Assembly (NCBI RefSeq): GCF_021277265.1
Contig: NZ_JAJSOH010000002.1
Span: forward strand, 620,001 to 684,000
DNA length: 64,000 bases
Direction of reading: 5' to 3'
Origin: Kineosporia rhizophila
Lineage (GTDB): Bacteria > Actinomycetota > Actinomycetes > Actinomycetales > Kineosporiaceae
In this document: in pieces, positions 44,684-53,937 of the stretch
Numbering within the stretch: position 1 is the stretch's first letter
Layout: every line of letters starts with the position of its first letter
The notes under the pieces: model-generated
The model's input: the letters and a program-made list of their open reading frames with translations, nothing else
Databases searched by the model: none
What the model was told of the DNA's origin: nothing
Program-made: the position numbers and the translations under genes

Positions 44684-45832
44684 GTGGAGCACCTGCTGCG
44701 CGAGCTCGCCCCGCAGGTTCTGGCCGCCCTCGTGCGCCGCGGGCATCCGTTCGCGGCGGCCGAGGACGCCCTGCAGGAGGCCCTGCTCGAGGCCTGGACC
44801 AGCTGGCCGGAAGCAGGGACGCCCGCAAGCCCGCGGGGCTGGCTGGTCACCGTGGCATCGAGGCGGCTGATCGACAGTACGCGCTCGGAGGTCTCGCGGC
44901 GCCGGCGGGAAGAGCAGCTCGAGGCCGAGCCGGGGCCCGGGCCCACCGAGCAGAGCGACGACACTCTGCTGCTGCTGTTCCTGTGCTGCCATTCCTCGCT
45001 CAGCCCCTCATCGGCGGTGGCGCTGACCCTGCGGGCGGTGGGCGGCCTGACCACCAGGCAGATCGCCGAGGCCTTCCTGGTGCCGGAAGCCACCATGGCC
45101 CAGCGGATCTCACGGGCGAAGAAGATGCTCGAAGGAGCCCGGTTCGGGGCGCGCGGTGATCTCGGGCTGGTGCTTCGCGTGCTCTACCTGATCTTCAACG
45201 AGGGCTACACCGGGTCGCTCGACCTGGGCGCCGAGGCGATCCGGCTCACCCGCCGGCTGGTGGCCGAAACCCGTTCAGCACCAGAGCCGCTGGGCCTGCT
45301 GGCCCTGATGCTGCTGCACGACGCCCGGCGCCCGGCCCGGTTCGCTGCCGACGGCAGCCTGGTACCGCTCGACCGGCAGGACCGCTCACTGTGGAACACC
45401 GCCCGGATCGAGGAGGGCGTGAGACTGCTGCAGGCCGCCCTGGCCCAGGACCAGCTGGGTGAGTACCAGGCACAGGCGGCCGTCGCGGCGCTGCACGACG
45501 ATGCGGCCACCGCCGCCGAGACCGACTGGCCGCAGATCCTGTCCTGGTACGACGAACTGCTGGCGATCCACGACACACCCGCCGCCGCGCTCAGCCGGGC
45601 GGTGGCCGTCGGCGAGGCGGACGGACCGCAGGCCGGGCTGCGGGCGCTCGAGGCCGTGCGGCCGCGACTGCCCGCCGGGCATCACCGGTTTCATGCCGTG
45701 CGCGGGCATTTGCTGGAACGCTCCGGTGATACGACGGGCGCGGCCGCGGCCTATGCCCAGGCGGCCCGGCTGGCCACCAACACGGCCGAACGCGACCACC
45801 TGAGCAGGCAGGCCGGGCGAATGCGGGCGTGA
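44684..45832 (+). CDS. ECF42-type RNA polymerase sigma factor with C-terminal extension
   Basis: 382 residues. Sigma region 2 (about 1-80, with DALQEALLEAWTSWPEAGTPASPRGWL) and region 4 (about 105-160, TLRAVGGLTTRQIAEAFLVPEATMAQRISRAKKML) are followed by a roughly 220-residue helical extension with TPR-like repeats (LYLIFNEGYTG..., RAVAVGEADGPQAGLRALEAV). This extension takes the place of an anti-sigma factor in ECF42 proteins and is known to be needed for activity in studied examples. It is cotranscribed with the DGPF protein. Confidence 0.92.
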   Translation: MEHLLRELAPQVLAALVRRGHPFAAAEDALQEALLEAWTSWPEAGTPASPRGWLVTVASRRLIDSTRSEVSRRRREEQLEAEPGPGPTEQSDDTLLLLFLCCHSSLSPSSAVALTLRAVGGLTTRQIAEAFLVPEATMAQRISRAKKMLEGARFGARGDLGLVLRVLYLIFNEGYTGSLDLGAEAIRLTRRLVAETRSAPEPLGLLALMLLHDARRPARFAADGSLVPLDRQDRSLWNTARIEEGVRLLQAALAQDQLGEYQAQAAVAALHDDAATAAETDWPQILSWYDELLAIHDTPAAALSRAVAVGEADGPQAGLRALEAVRPRLPAGHHRFHAVRGHLLERSGDTTGAAAAYAQAARLATNTAERDHLSRQAGRMRA

Positions 45833-45845
45833 GAGTGTAGGAGCC

Positions 45846-46463
45846 GTGAGCACCCCCTCGGCACCCCGGCGACGTGGGCGCCCCGGCAACGACCAGGCCA
45901 CCGTTCTGCGCACTGCGGTAGAGCTGTTCAACCGCCGGGGCTACGACGCGACCAGCATGGGCGACCTGGCCAAGGAGCTGGGGCTGACCAAGGCCGCGAT
46001 CTACCACCACGTGGAAAGCAAGGAACAGCTGCTGATCGCGGCCCTCGACGATGCGCTGGACGAGCTGACCGCGGTGGTCGAGGAGGCCACGCGGCCGGGG
46101 GCCGAGGGCACCGCCTACGCACGACTGCGGGCGGTGGTCCGGCGCAGCGTGGAGGTGCTGATGGCGCATCAGCCGAGTGTCACGCTGCTGCTCCGGGTGC
46201 GGGGCAACAGCGAGGTCGAGGTGGCTGCGCTGCAGCGCCGGCGGCGGCTGGACGAGCAGCTGGCGGAACTGGTGTCGGAGGCCGTGCGGGAGGGTTCGCT
46301 GCGGGCCGACCTGCCGCCCTCCCTGGTCAGCCGGCTGCTCTTCGGCATGGTGAACTCACTGGTCGAGTGGTACCAGCCGACCGGCTCCTACGATCCGGCG
46401 ACGGTGGCCGACGCCCTGACCACGCTGGCCTTCGACGGGCTGGCCGCAGGAGGCAAGGCCTAG
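45846..46463 (+). CDS. TetR-family regulator, PaaR-like by context
   Basis: 205 residues. The N-terminal helix-turn-helix (about 20-65) reads ATVLRTAVELFNRRGYDATSMGDLAKELGLTKAAIYHHVESKEQLL, a classic TetR domain. The C-terminal ligand domain is all-helical. Actinobacterial phenylacetate clusters are commonly repressed by a TetR (PaaR) sensing phenylacetyl-CoA, and this gene abuts the paa operon convergently. It starts with GTG 13 bases after the sigma gene and may be cotranscribed with it. Confidence 0.87.
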   Translation: MSTPSAPRRRGRPGNDQATVLRTAVELFNRRGYDATSMGDLAKELGLTKAAIYHHVESKEQLLIAALDDALDELTAVVEEATRPGAEGTAYARLRAVVRRSVEVLMAHQPSVTLLLRVRGNSEVEVAALQRRRRLDEQLAELVSEAVREGSLRADLPPSLVSRLLFGMVNSLVEWYQPTGSYDPATVADALTTLAFDGLAAGGKA

Positions 46464-46475
46464 GTCCTGGAGCCC

Positions 46476-46910
46476 TCAGCCGATCGGCCGGCCCAGCGAA
46501 CGGCTGCGGCCCCGGAACTCGGCGATCACGGCCTGGTCGGACTCCCGCACCACGCTCACGTCGTACAGCCCGGACCGGCCCCGCCGGGCCCGCTCTTCGG
46601 CATGCGCCGCCAACCGGTCGCCCAGCCGGGCGGATTCGAGCAGGGTGATGTCGAACCCGGCCGCCACGGTCACCTCGCCGTAGCTGTTGCACGCGACCGC
46701 GAACGCCGTGTCGGCCACCGCCGCCACCAGCCCGCCGTGGCAGAGCTGGAAGCCGTTGGTCATGTCGGCCCGCACCGGCATCGACACGATCGCCCGGCCC
46801 GGGGCGACGTGCTCCAGTCTCATCCCCAGGGCCGCACTGGCCAGATCGCCGCCCAGCATGATCCGGGCACTGCGCTCGGCGATCTCCTGGGCCTCGGTGG
46901 TCGCGGGCAT
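46476..46910 (-). CDS. paaI: Hydroxyphenylacetyl-CoA thioesterase PaaI
   Basis: 144 residues of the hotdog fold. FQLCHGGLVAAVADTAFAVACNSYG holds the conserved HGG and Asp of PaaI. The enzyme is thought to release CoA from stalled phenylacetate-pathway intermediates. Its start shares a base with the paaE stop (TGATG), making it the last gene of the paaABCDE-paaI operon. Confidence 0.93.
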   Translation of the reverse strand: MPATTEAQEIAERSARIMLGGDLASAALGMRLEHVAPGRAIVSMPVRADMTNGFQLCHGGLVAAVADTAFAVACNSYGEVTVAAGFDITLLESARLGDRLAAHAEERARRGRSGLYDVSVVRESDQAVIAEFRGRSRSLGRPIG

Positions 46911-47989
46911 CAGGCGTCGTAGTCCACGGTCACGGTGTTCGACACCGGGAAGGACTGGCAGGTGAGAACGAAGCCGGCGGCCACCTCGGCCGGTTCGAGA
47001 GCGTAGTTGCGTCGCATGTCCACTTCTCCTTCCCGCACCGCCGCGCGGCACGTTCCGCACACTCCCCCCTTGCAGGCGAAGGGAAGATCGGCCCGGATGC
47101 CCTGAGCCCCGTCCAGAATGGTCTTTTCCCGGGATGTCTCGCCCGTGGTCCGCACGCCGTCCAGCACCGTGGTGAGTGAGGTGGTGGCGCCCAGCGGCCT
47201 CTCCGGATCCCGGCGCGGTTGCGGTGGCGGCTCGTCCACGTGAAAGAGCTCCACGTGGATGCGCTCGTCCGGCACCCCCAGTTCGGTCAGCACCCGCCGG
47301 CACTCCAGCACGAGCGGCAGGGGGCCGCACAGCCAGACCTGGTCGAACACCTCGAACGGCACCAGTTCGGTGAGTAGCCGGCGCACTCGCTCACCGTCGA
47401 GCCGGCCGGAGAACAGCTCGACGTCTCGCGGCTCCCGGCTGAGCACGTGGGCAATCTGGAGGCGGGGCCCGAAGGCATTCTTCAGGTCGCCCAGCTCCTC
47501 GGCGAACATCACGGTGCGACTGGTGCGATTGCCGTAGAGCAGCGAGACCTGCGCCCGCGGATGCCGCAGTACGCTCGAGGCCACCGAAAGCATCGGCGTG
47601 ATACCGGATCCCGCAGCAATACACAGATGCCGCTCACCGGCCTCCGGGTCCGCCTGCCAGGAGCCCGACGGGGTGGACACCTCGATCTCGTCGCCCGGCC
47701 GTACCTCGCGCACGAGCCACGACGAGAACAGCCCGTCGGGGATCTCCCGCACCCCGATCCTGGGCAGCTCACCCACCGCGGCGCAGATCGAGTACGAACG
47801 GCGGTGCTCCACCCCGTCGATCAGGCGCCGGAGAGTCAGGGACTGCCCGGCCCCGAAGGCGTAGGCCGGCCCGAGGTCGGGCGGCACGTCGAAGGTGACG
47901 GCCGTGGCGTCGTCACAGACCCGGTCCACCCGCAGCACCCGCAGGCGGTGGAAGGCGATCCGGCTCCGGGCGGGGGCGAGCAGCGTCAT
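46910..47989 (-). CDS. paaE: 1,2-phenylacetyl-CoA epoxidase reductase subunit PaaE
   Basis: 359 residues: an FNR-type FAD domain (RRSYSIC), an NAD(P) domain (IAAGSGITPMLSVASSVL) and a C-terminal plant-type [2Fe-2S] ferredoxin (CKGGVCGTCRA, then the fourth Cys in LTCQSFP). It passes electrons from NADPH to the PaaAC oxygenase. The start has AAGGAGAT upstream and shares a base with the paaD stop. Also called PaaK in older naming. Confidence 0.95.
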   Translation of the reverse strand: MTLLAPARSRIAFHRLRVLRVDRVCDDATAVTFDVPPDLGPAYAFGAGQSLTLRRLIDGVEHRRSYSICAAVGELPRIGVREIPDGLFSSWLVREVRPGDEIEVSTPSGSWQADPEAGERHLCIAAGSGITPMLSVASSVLRHPRAQVSLLYGNRTSRTVMFAEELGDLKNAFGPRLQIAHVLSREPRDVELFSGRLDGERVRRLLTELVPFEVFDQVWLCGPLPLVLECRRVLTELGVPDERIHVELFHVDEPPPQPRRDPERPLGATTSLTTVLDGVRTTGETSREKTILDGAQGIRADLPFACKGGVCGTCRAAVREGEVDMRRNYALEPAEVAAGFVLTCQSFPVSNTVTVDYDA

Positions 47990-48480
47990 CAGATCTCCTT
48001 CACGTGCTCGAAGGGCTCGAGGCACTCGTTGCAGCGGTACTGCGCCTTGCACGCCGTTGCCCCGAACTCCGAGACCAGGCTGGTGCGGGAAGAGCCGCAG
48101 CGTGGGCACACCAGGTTCCGCCGCACCGGACCGAGCTGGATACCGACGGGCCGCTGCACCGATCCCGGCGCCGAGAGCCCGTGCTGAGTCAGAGCTTTCC
48201 GGCCCGCCTCGCTGATCCAGTCACTCGTCCAGGGAGGATCCAGCACCACCCGAACGTCGACCCGATCGAAACCCGCGGCGCCCAGTCGGTGCACGAGGTC
48301 GTCGCGCATCGTCGCCAGAGCCGGGCACCCCAGATAGGTGGGAGTGATCGATGCGGTGACCACCCCGTTGTCGATCTCGACGTCCCGCAGCACCCCGAGA
48401 TCGGCCAGCGTGAGCATCGGCATCTCGGGGTCGGTGACCTGCCCGGCCACCCGCTGGGCCGTGGCCAGGTCGGCGCTCAC
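47989..48480 (-). CDS. paaD: Phenylacetyl-CoA epoxidase assembly subunit PaaD
   Basis: 163 residues. The N-terminal part is a MIP18/DUF59 domain (VTDPEMPMLTLADLGVLRDVEI...). The C-terminus has two Cys pairs, CPRCG and CNEC, for a metal. PaaD is thought to help insert the metal or iron-sulfur cofactor of the epoxidase. The GTG start overlaps the paaC stop by 4 bases. Confidence 0.94.
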   Translation of the reverse strand: MSADLATAQRVAGQVTDPEMPMLTLADLGVLRDVEIDNGVVTASITPTYLGCPALATMRDDLVHRLGAAGFDRVDVRVVLDPPWTSDWISEAGRKALTQHGLSAPGSVQRPVGIQLGPVRRNLVCPRCGSSRTSLVSEFGATACKAQYRCNECLEPFEHVKEI

Positions 48481-49376
48481 CAGCGCCCCATCGGGTGCGC
48501 TCGGGCCACCACCTGCATCTCGGCCAGCATCCGGCTCAGGGCCTCGGTGTGCAGCCCGTCGCGCCCACCGGCCCAGACCACTCCCCCAGCAGGTCGCTCC
48601 ACCCCGGCAGCCGCGAAAACCTCGTCCAGCACGGTGTTCACGGCCTGCGCGAACGAGGCCGGATCAACGCCGATCCCGGCCGCGGCCAGCGAAGCCTCCA
48701 GCGGATGGGACGACACCAGTTCACCCTGGAAAGGCCACAGTTCACGCAGAGCGGCGAGCAGTCGGCGCCGCGACTCGGCCGTGCCCCGGCCCAGCGTCAC
48801 GAACCAGCGGCCGGCCCAGTCTCGCTGATAGGAAACTTCTTTGACCCCGCGGGCAGCCACGGCCGCGAGCACCTGGTCGCGACTCACCCGCAACCGTGCG
48901 AGCAATTCGTAGCGGGCCACCGAGAACAACAACAAACGGACGATCACATGGGCGAAGTCTCCGTTCGGCACCTCGGCGAGGCGTACGTTGCGAAACGCCT
49001 CGGCCTCCCGGAAGAACGCCAGGGCGTCTTCGGGCGGGACCGGGGAGCCGGCCGGCAGCGCCGGCACCACCGAGGGCGAGGCCGCCGCCGCCCGGGCCAG
49101 CAACAGCCGGGCCTGACCGAGCAGGTCGAGCGCGAGGTTGGCCAGGGCCACGTCGTCTTCCAGCTCCGGCGCCCGGCTGCACCATTCGGCCAGACGCTGC
49201 GACATGACCAGCGCATCGTCCCCCAGAGCCAGGCAGTAGCGCGCCAGTTCGGCCGGATCGACGCCGGGCGGGACCGACGTGTCGACCCCGGCCAGCGGGT
49301 CCTCGAAGTCGGTGCCGAACGCCCACTGCGAGGAGTCCCCGCCGAGCAGGCCCTCGTAGACGCTGTCCTCGTGCAT
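48477..49376 (-). CDS. paaC: Phenylacetyl-CoA epoxidase structural subunit PaaC
   Basis: 299 residues of the ferritin-like fold, structural partner of the catalytic PaaA. LARYCLALGDDALVMSQRLAEWCSRAPELEDDVALANLALDLLGQAR is the typical PaaC helix pair. FVTLGRGTAESRRRL and ELWPFQGEL lie near the end. I chose ATG (MHEDSVYEGLL) over a GTG one codon earlier because GAGG lies at the right distance. Confidence 0.94.
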   Translation of the reverse strand: MHEDSVYEGLLGGDSSQWAFGTDFEDPLAGVDTSVPPGVDPAELARYCLALGDDALVMSQRLAEWCSRAPELEDDVALANLALDLLGQARLLLARAAAASPSVVPALPAGSPVPPEDALAFFREAEAFRNVRLAEVPNGDFAHVIVRLLLFSVARYELLARLRVSRDQVLAAVAARGVKEVSYQRDWAGRWFVTLGRGTAESRRRLLAALRELWPFQGELVSSHPLEASLAAAGIGVDPASFAQAVNTVLDEVFAAAGVERPAGGVVWAGGRDGLHTEALSRMLAEMQVVARAHPMGRW

Positions 49377-49382
49377 CACACC

Positions 49383-49673
49383 TCACAGATGGGGTACGTC
49401 GCCGGGGATCGAGTAGAAGGTGGGGTGCCGGTAGACCTTGTCGCCGCTCGGGCCGAACAGCGGGTCCTTCTCGTCCGGGCTGGAGGCGGTGATCGCCTCG
49501 GCCCGCACCACCCAGATGCTCACGCCCTCGTTGCGCCGGGTGTACACGTCGCGGGCGTTCCGCAGCGCGCTCGGGTCGTCGGCGGCGTGCAACGAGCCCA
49601 CGTGCACATGGTTGAGCCCACGCTTGCCCCGCACGAAGACCTCGTACAGCGGCCACTCCCGGCGCTCAGTCAC
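49383..49673 (-). CDS. paaB: Phenylacetyl-CoA epoxidase subunit PaaB
   Basis: 96 residues. [41 protein letters not shown] is the family signature. PaaB bridges PaaAC heterodimers in the complex. It uses a GTG start that overlaps the paaA end by eight bases. Confidence 0.95.
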   Translation of the reverse strand: MTERREWPLYEVFVRGKRGLNHVHVGSLHAADDPSALRNARDVYTRRNEGVSIWVVRAEAITASSPDEKDPLFGPSGDKVYRHPTFYSIPGDVPHL

Positions 49674-50601
49674 GGTCGGCCTCCGCGAAGGCCAGGGCCG
49701 CTTCCCGCACCCAGGCGCCGTCTTCGTGGGCCTTGCGCCGGTGCGCCAGACGCTGGGCGTTGCAGGGGCCTTCGCCCCGGATCACCGCCGCCAGCTCGGC
49801 CCAGTCGGGCGACCCGAAGTCGTGGTGCCCGCGCTCGGCGTTCCAGGCCAGCTCCGGATCGGGCAGCGTGACCCCCAGCGCCTCGGCCTGCGGCACGGTC
49901 ATGTCGACGAACTTCTGCCGCAGCTCGTCGTTCGAGTTGCGCTTGATCCCCCAGGCCAGCGAGCGCTCGCTGTTCGGCGAGTCGGTGTCGGGCGGGCCGA
50001 ACATCATCAGGCTGGGCCACCAGAACCGGTTCACCGACTCCTGCACCATCTCCCGCTGCTGCGCGGTGCCCCGCATCATCGTCATCAGCAGCTCGTAGCC
50101 CTGCCGCTGGTGGAACGACTCCTCCTTGCAGATCCGGATCATCGCCCGCCCGTACGGCCCGTACGAGGTGCGGCACAGCGGCACCTGGTTGCAGATCGCG
50201 GCGCCGTCGACCAGCCAGCCGATGGTGCCCACGTCCGCGTACGACAACGTGGGGTAGTTGAAGATGGAGGAGTACTTCTGCCGCCCCTGGAGCAGGTTCT
50301 GCACCAGCTCGTCGCGGGAGACCCCGAGGGTCTCGCAGGCAGCGTAGAGGTAGAGCCCGTGCCCGGCCTCGTCCTGCACCTTGGCCAGCAGGATCGCCTT
50401 GCGGCGGAGCGAGGGCGCCCGGCTGATCCAGTTGCCCTCGGGCTGCATCCCGATGATCTCGGAGTGGGCGTGCTGGGCGATCTGCCGGACCAGGGTGCGC
50501 CGGTAGGCCTCGGGCATCCAGTCGCGCGGTTCCACCCGCTGCTGCCGGGCGATCACCGCGTCGAAGTGCTCCTGCAGGCCGGGCCCGGCCACCGTCGTCA
50601 T
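49666..50601 (-). CDS. paaA: 1,2-phenylacetyl-CoA epoxidase catalytic subunit PaaA
   Basis: 311 residues of a diiron oxygenase. Iron ligands are expected in [14 protein letters not shown] (E-x-x-H) and [15 protein letters not shown]. It forms the ring epoxide of phenylacetyl-CoA with O2. CGGAGGC six bases before the ATG fixes the start; longer readings through the divergent paaZ are shadows. First gene of the minus-strand arm, facing an operator-like palindrome. Confidence 0.96.
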   Translation of the reverse strand: MTTVAGPGLQEHFDAVIARQQRVEPRDWMPEAYRRTLVRQIAQHAHSEIIGMQPEGNWISRAPSLRRKAILLAKVQDEAGHGLYLYAACETLGVSRDELVQNLLQGRQKYSSIFNYPTLSYADVGTIGWLVDGAAICNQVPLCRTSYGPYGRAMIRICKEESFHQRQGYELLMTMMRGTAQQREMVQESVNRFWWPSLMMFGPPDTDSPNSERSLAWGIKRNSNDELRQKFVDMTVPQAEALGVTLPDPELAWNAERGHHDFGSPDWAELAAVIRGEGPCNAQRLAHRRKAHEDGAWVREAALAFAEADRD

Positions 50602-50628
50602 CACTGCCTCCGAAGCTGCCGATGATTT

Positions 50629-50646
50629 ACTAACCGATCGGTCTGT
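50629..50646. promoter_or_regulatory. TetR-type palindrome between paaA and paaZ
   Basis: ACTAACCGA/TCGGTCTGT is an imperfect 18-bp palindrome around the perfect core ACCGATCGGT, in the 99-bp gap between the two divergent paa arms. TTATAACG just beyond it could be a -10 region. Position and symmetry fit a site for the PaaR-like TetR regulator. Confidence 0.65.
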
Positions 50647-50700
50647 TATAACGTGACACGAATCGGGCACACAGCGCAATGGGGCAAGGGGTGAGCCGAC

Positions 50701-52722
50701 GTGGGCACGCTGCTGGAGAGCTACGCCGCCGGGCACTGGTTCCGGGCCGACGACGAGGGCGAACCCCTTCTCGACGCCGCCACCGGCGAGGAGGTCGCCC
50801 GGATCTCGGCGCGTGGCCTCGACTACTCGGCCATGGTGGGCTGGGCGCGTGAAGTGGGTGGTCCGGCCGTCCGTGCCCTCACCTTCCATCAGCGCGCCAA
50901 GCTGCTGAAGACGCTGGCCCTGCATCTCGCCGACCACAAGCCGGAGCTGTACGACCTGAGCACCTGCACCGGCGCCACGGTCAAGGACACCTGGGTGGAC
51001 GTCGACGGCGGCATCGGCACCCTGTTCAGCTACGCGAGTAAGGGTGTACGGGAGCTGCCCAACGACACGATCGCCTTTGACGGGGGTCTGGAACCGCTGG
51101 GCAAGGCCGGCACTTTCGTGGGCCAGCACGTCTACACCTCGCGCCCGGGCGTCAACGTCCAGATCAACGCCTTCAACTTCCCGGTCTGGGGCATGCTCGA
51201 GAAGCTGGCCCCGGCGTTCCTGGCCGGGCTGCCCACGATCGTGAAACCGGCCAGCCAGACGGCCTATCTCACCGAGCGCACGGTCCGCCTGATCATCACC
51301 TCCGGCATCCTCCCGCCGGGCGCGCTGCAGCTGGTGTCGGGCAGCGCCGGCTCGCTGCTCGACGAGCTGGGCGTGCACGACTCGGTCGCCTTCACCGGAT
51401 CCGCCCACACCGCAGGCGTTCTCCGGCGCCACCCCAACGTGCTGGACAACGGCGTCCGGCTCGGGGTGGAGGCCGACTCGCTGAACTGCTCGGTGCTCGG
51501 GCCGGACGTGCGGGCCGAAGACCCGGAGTTCGACCTGTTCGTCAAGGGCGTCGTCACCGAGATGACGGTGAAGGCCGGGCAGAAGTGCACGGCCACCCGA
51601 CGGGTGATCGTGCCCGCGCCGATGGCCGGGCCGGTGAGCGAGGCGATCGCGGCCCGGCTGGAGCGGATCACCGTGGGCGACCCGCGCGATCCCGAGGTCC
51701 GGATGGGCGCCCTGGCCAGCCTGGGGCAGCGTGAAGAGGTGCGCAAGGCGGTCGAGGCGCTGCGATCCGAGGCCGAGCTGGTCTTCGGCGATCCGTCGCG
51801 GCCGGTCGCCGATCGCGGCGCCTTCCTCGGCCCCCTGCTGCTGCGGGCCCGCCCAGGGGCACGGCAACCGCACGACGTGGAGCCGTTCGGTCCGGTGAGC
51901 ACGGTGCTGACCTACGAAACAATGGACGAGGCGGTCACCTTGGCCGCTCAGGGCAAGGGAAGTCTGGTCGGGTCGGTAGTCACACACGATCCCCAGGTGG
52001 CCCGGCACCTGGTGCTGGGGCTGGCCCCCTGGCACGGCCGCATCCTGGTCCTCGACCGGGACGACGCGAAAGAGTCCACCGGGCACGGCTCTCCGCTGCC
52101 CACCCTGGTGCACGGCGGGCCGGGGCGGGCCGGGGGCGGTGAGGAGCTCGGCGGCGTTCGCGGTGTGTTCGCCCATCTCCAGCGCACCGCCGTTCAGGCC
52201 TCGCCCGACCTGCTCACCGCCATCACCGGGCGCTGGACCACCGGGGCCGCGCGGAACCACCCGCCGCAGCACGCCTTCCGGTCGTCGCTGGCCGAGCTCC
52301 GCATCGGCGACACGATCAGCGCCGGCCCGCGCACCGTCTCGCTCTACGACATCGAGCACTTCGCCGAGTTCACCGGAGACCGGTTCTACGCCCACACCGA
52401 TGCGGCCGCGGCTGCGAAGAACCCGCTCTTCGGCGGCATCGTGGCGCACGGCTATCTGGTGGTCTCGCTGGCGGCCGGGCTGTTCGTCGATCCGGCGCCG
52501 GGCCCCGTGCTGGCCAACTTCGGGGTGGACGGCCTGCGCTTCCTCACCCCGGTCAAGGTCGGCGACGCCATCTCGGTCGAGCTCACGGTCAAGCAGATCA
52601 CCCCCCGCAACAGCGCCGACTACGGTGAAGTGCGCTGGGACGCGTTGGTCTCCAACCAGAACGGGGAAGCGGTGGCGACTTACGACGTACTCACCCTCGT
52701 CGCCAAAGAGCGGGAGGAATGA
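50701..52722 (+). CDS. paaZ: Bifunctional oxepin-CoA hydrolase / semialdehyde dehydrogenase PaaZ
   Basis: 673 residues. The N-terminal ~520 are an aldehyde dehydrogenase, with [14 protein letters not shown] and the active-site Cys in [11 protein letters not shown]. The C-terminal ~140 are a MaoC-type (R)-hydratase ([14 protein letters not shown]...[19 protein letters not shown]). PaaZ opens the oxepin ring and oxidises the aldehyde in phenylacetate breakdown. Starts with GTG and overlaps the next gene by four bases. Confidence 0.95.
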   Translation: MGTLLESYAAGHWFRADDEGEPLLDAATGEEVARISARGLDYSAMVGWAREVGGPAVRALTFHQRAKLLKTLALHLADHKPELYDLSTCTGATVKDTWVDVDGGIGTLFSYASKGVRELPNDTIAFDGGLEPLGKAGTFVGQHVYTSRPGVNVQINAFNFPVWGMLEKLAPAFLAGLPTIVKPASQTAYLTERTVRLIITSGILPPGALQLVSGSAGSLLDELGVHDSVAFTGSAHTAGVLRRHPNVLDNGVRLGVEADSLNCSVLGPDVRAEDPEFDLFVKGVVTEMTVKAGQKCTATRRVIVPAPMAGPVSEAIAARLERITVGDPRDPEVRMGALASLGQREEVRKAVEALRSEAELVFGDPSRPVADRGAFLGPLLLRARPGARQPHDVEPFGPVSTVLTYETMDEAVTLAAQGKGSLVGSVVTHDPQVARHLVLGLAPWHGRILVLDRDDAKESTGHGSPLPTLVHGGPGRAGGGEELGGVRGVFAHLQRTAVQASPDLLTAITGRWTTGAARNHPPQHAFRSSLAELRIGDTISAGPRTVSLYDIEHFAEFTGDRFYAHTDAAAAAKNPLFGGIVAHGYLVVSLAAGLFVDPAPGPVLANFGVDGLRFLTPVKVGDAISVELTVKQITPRNSADYGEVRWDALVSNQNGEAVATYDVLTLVAKEREE

Positions 52723-53492
52723 TGGTTCTCGTCGAGCGCGAAGGCGCGGTCAGCGTCCTCTGTCTGAATCGCCCGAAGCGCCGCAACGCGCTCGACGCCG
52801 AGAGCAAGAAGGCTCTACGGCGGGCAATGGAAGAGGCCGCGGCCGACGACCAGGTGCGGGCGGTGGTCCTGACCGGCGCGGGTGGGGCGTTCTGCGGCGG
52901 GCAGGATCTGGCCGAGCACGCCGAGGCGCTGCGGGCCGACCCGGGCCACGCCTTCGACACGGTCGAGCAGGACTACGCCCCGGTGATCCAGGCCCTGCTC
53001 ACCATGCCCAAGCCGGTCATCGCCGCGGTCGAGGGCGCTTGTGCGGGCGCCGGGCTGGCCCTCGCCCTGGCCTGTGACCTGCGCGTGTTCGCTCAGGACG
53101 CAGTGCTGACAACGGCTTTCACGGCGATCGGGCTGACCTGCGACTCCGGCCTGTCGCTCACCCTGCCCCGTTCGGTCGGTGAGACCCGGGCCAAGGAACT
53201 GCTCCTGCTCGGCGACACCTTCTCCCCCACCGACGCCGTTGCCTGGGGCATTGCCGGCCGCATCGTCCCGGCCGGCCAGGCCCTGCCGCAGGCCCGTGAA
53301 CTGGCCGGGCGACTCGCAGCCGGCCCGACCCTGGCCTACGCCGAGACCAAGCGCCTGATCAGCACCGCGCCCCTGGCCACGGTGCTGCACAACGAGGCGC
53401 TGGCCCAGGCCCGCCTCGGCCTGACCCACGACCACACCGGCGCCGTCGAGGCGTTCCTGGACCGCCGGCGTTTTCAGTTCGAAGGGCACTGA
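52719..53492 (+). CDS. paaG: Epoxide isomerase PaaG-type enoyl-CoA hydratase/isomerase
   Basis: 257 residues of the crotonase fold. The oxyanion-hole motifs are [12 protein letters not shown] and [30 protein letters not shown] matches the PaaG-type Asp-containing segment, where true hydratases carry Glu. PaaG isomerises the ring epoxide of phenylacetyl-CoA to oxepin-CoA. Enoyl-CoA hydratase PaaF remains an alternative. It is coupled to paaZ by an ATGA overlap. Confidence 0.85.
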   Translation: MMVLVEREGAVSVLCLNRPKRRNALDAESKKALRRAMEEAAADDQVRAVVLTGAGGAFCGGQDLAEHAEALRADPGHAFDTVEQDYAPVIQALLTMPKPVIAAVEGACAGAGLALALACDLRVFAQDAVLTTAFTAIGLTCDSGLSLTLPRSVGETRAKELLLLGDTFSPTDAVAWGIAGRIVPAGQALPQARELAGRLAAGPTLAYAETKRLISTAPLATVLHNEALAQARLGLTHDHTGAVEAFLDRRRFQFEGH

Positions 53493-53611
53493 GCGCACGG
53501 CCGCTGTCCGAGCCCTCGTGGTGCGGGCGGCCGCTGCGGTGGCGCGAGCCAGCTGCGCGCGACAGGCGAGCAGCGACCGGACCACTGCGCGCCTACCCAA
53601 GCCGCAAAGCC

Positions 53612-53651
53612 GTCAGGGGCGGTCTCCCGAAACCGGGAAACCGCCCCTGAC
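53612..53651 (-). terminator. Terminator hairpin beside tRNA-Ala
   Basis: A 12-bp outer stem (GTCAGGGGCGGT and its complement) encloses a second short inverted repeat. It starts 6 bases beyond the tRNA 3' end on the minus strand and can also stop plus-strand transcripts coming from paaG. Confidence 0.75.
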
Positions 53652-53657
53652 CTGCGG

Positions 53658-53731
53658 TGGAGCTATAGGGATTTGAACCCTAGACCCCCTCGATGCGAAC
53701 GAGGTGCGCTACCAGACTGCGCTATAGCCCC
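53658..53731 (-). tRNA. tRNA-Ala (anticodon CGC)
   Basis: 74 bases that fold as a complete cloverleaf on the minus strand. The anticodon stem CCTCG/CGAGG holds the loop TTCGCAT with anticodon CGC, reading GCG. The T arm contains GGTTCAAATCC. The acceptor stem has the G3-U70 wobble pair, the alanine identity element, and discriminator A73. CCA is not encoded (CCG follows). Confidence 0.95.
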
Positions 53732-53937
53732 AACGAGAAGAAGACTAGCACTGACCGGCCCGATGCTCCGAATCGGTCGGGGGCGGGAGTGCGGCCCGTG
53801 CTCGGCTGCCCGTTCGGGCGACACCCGGATGCCTCAACCGACCCCCGGGTGGGACCGATGTTGCCAAAGAGCTGATGATGGCTTGGACAATCCCCTTTAA
53901 TGGGGCACCGTCGTGGGACGGGGCCAGGGAGGGCCAA

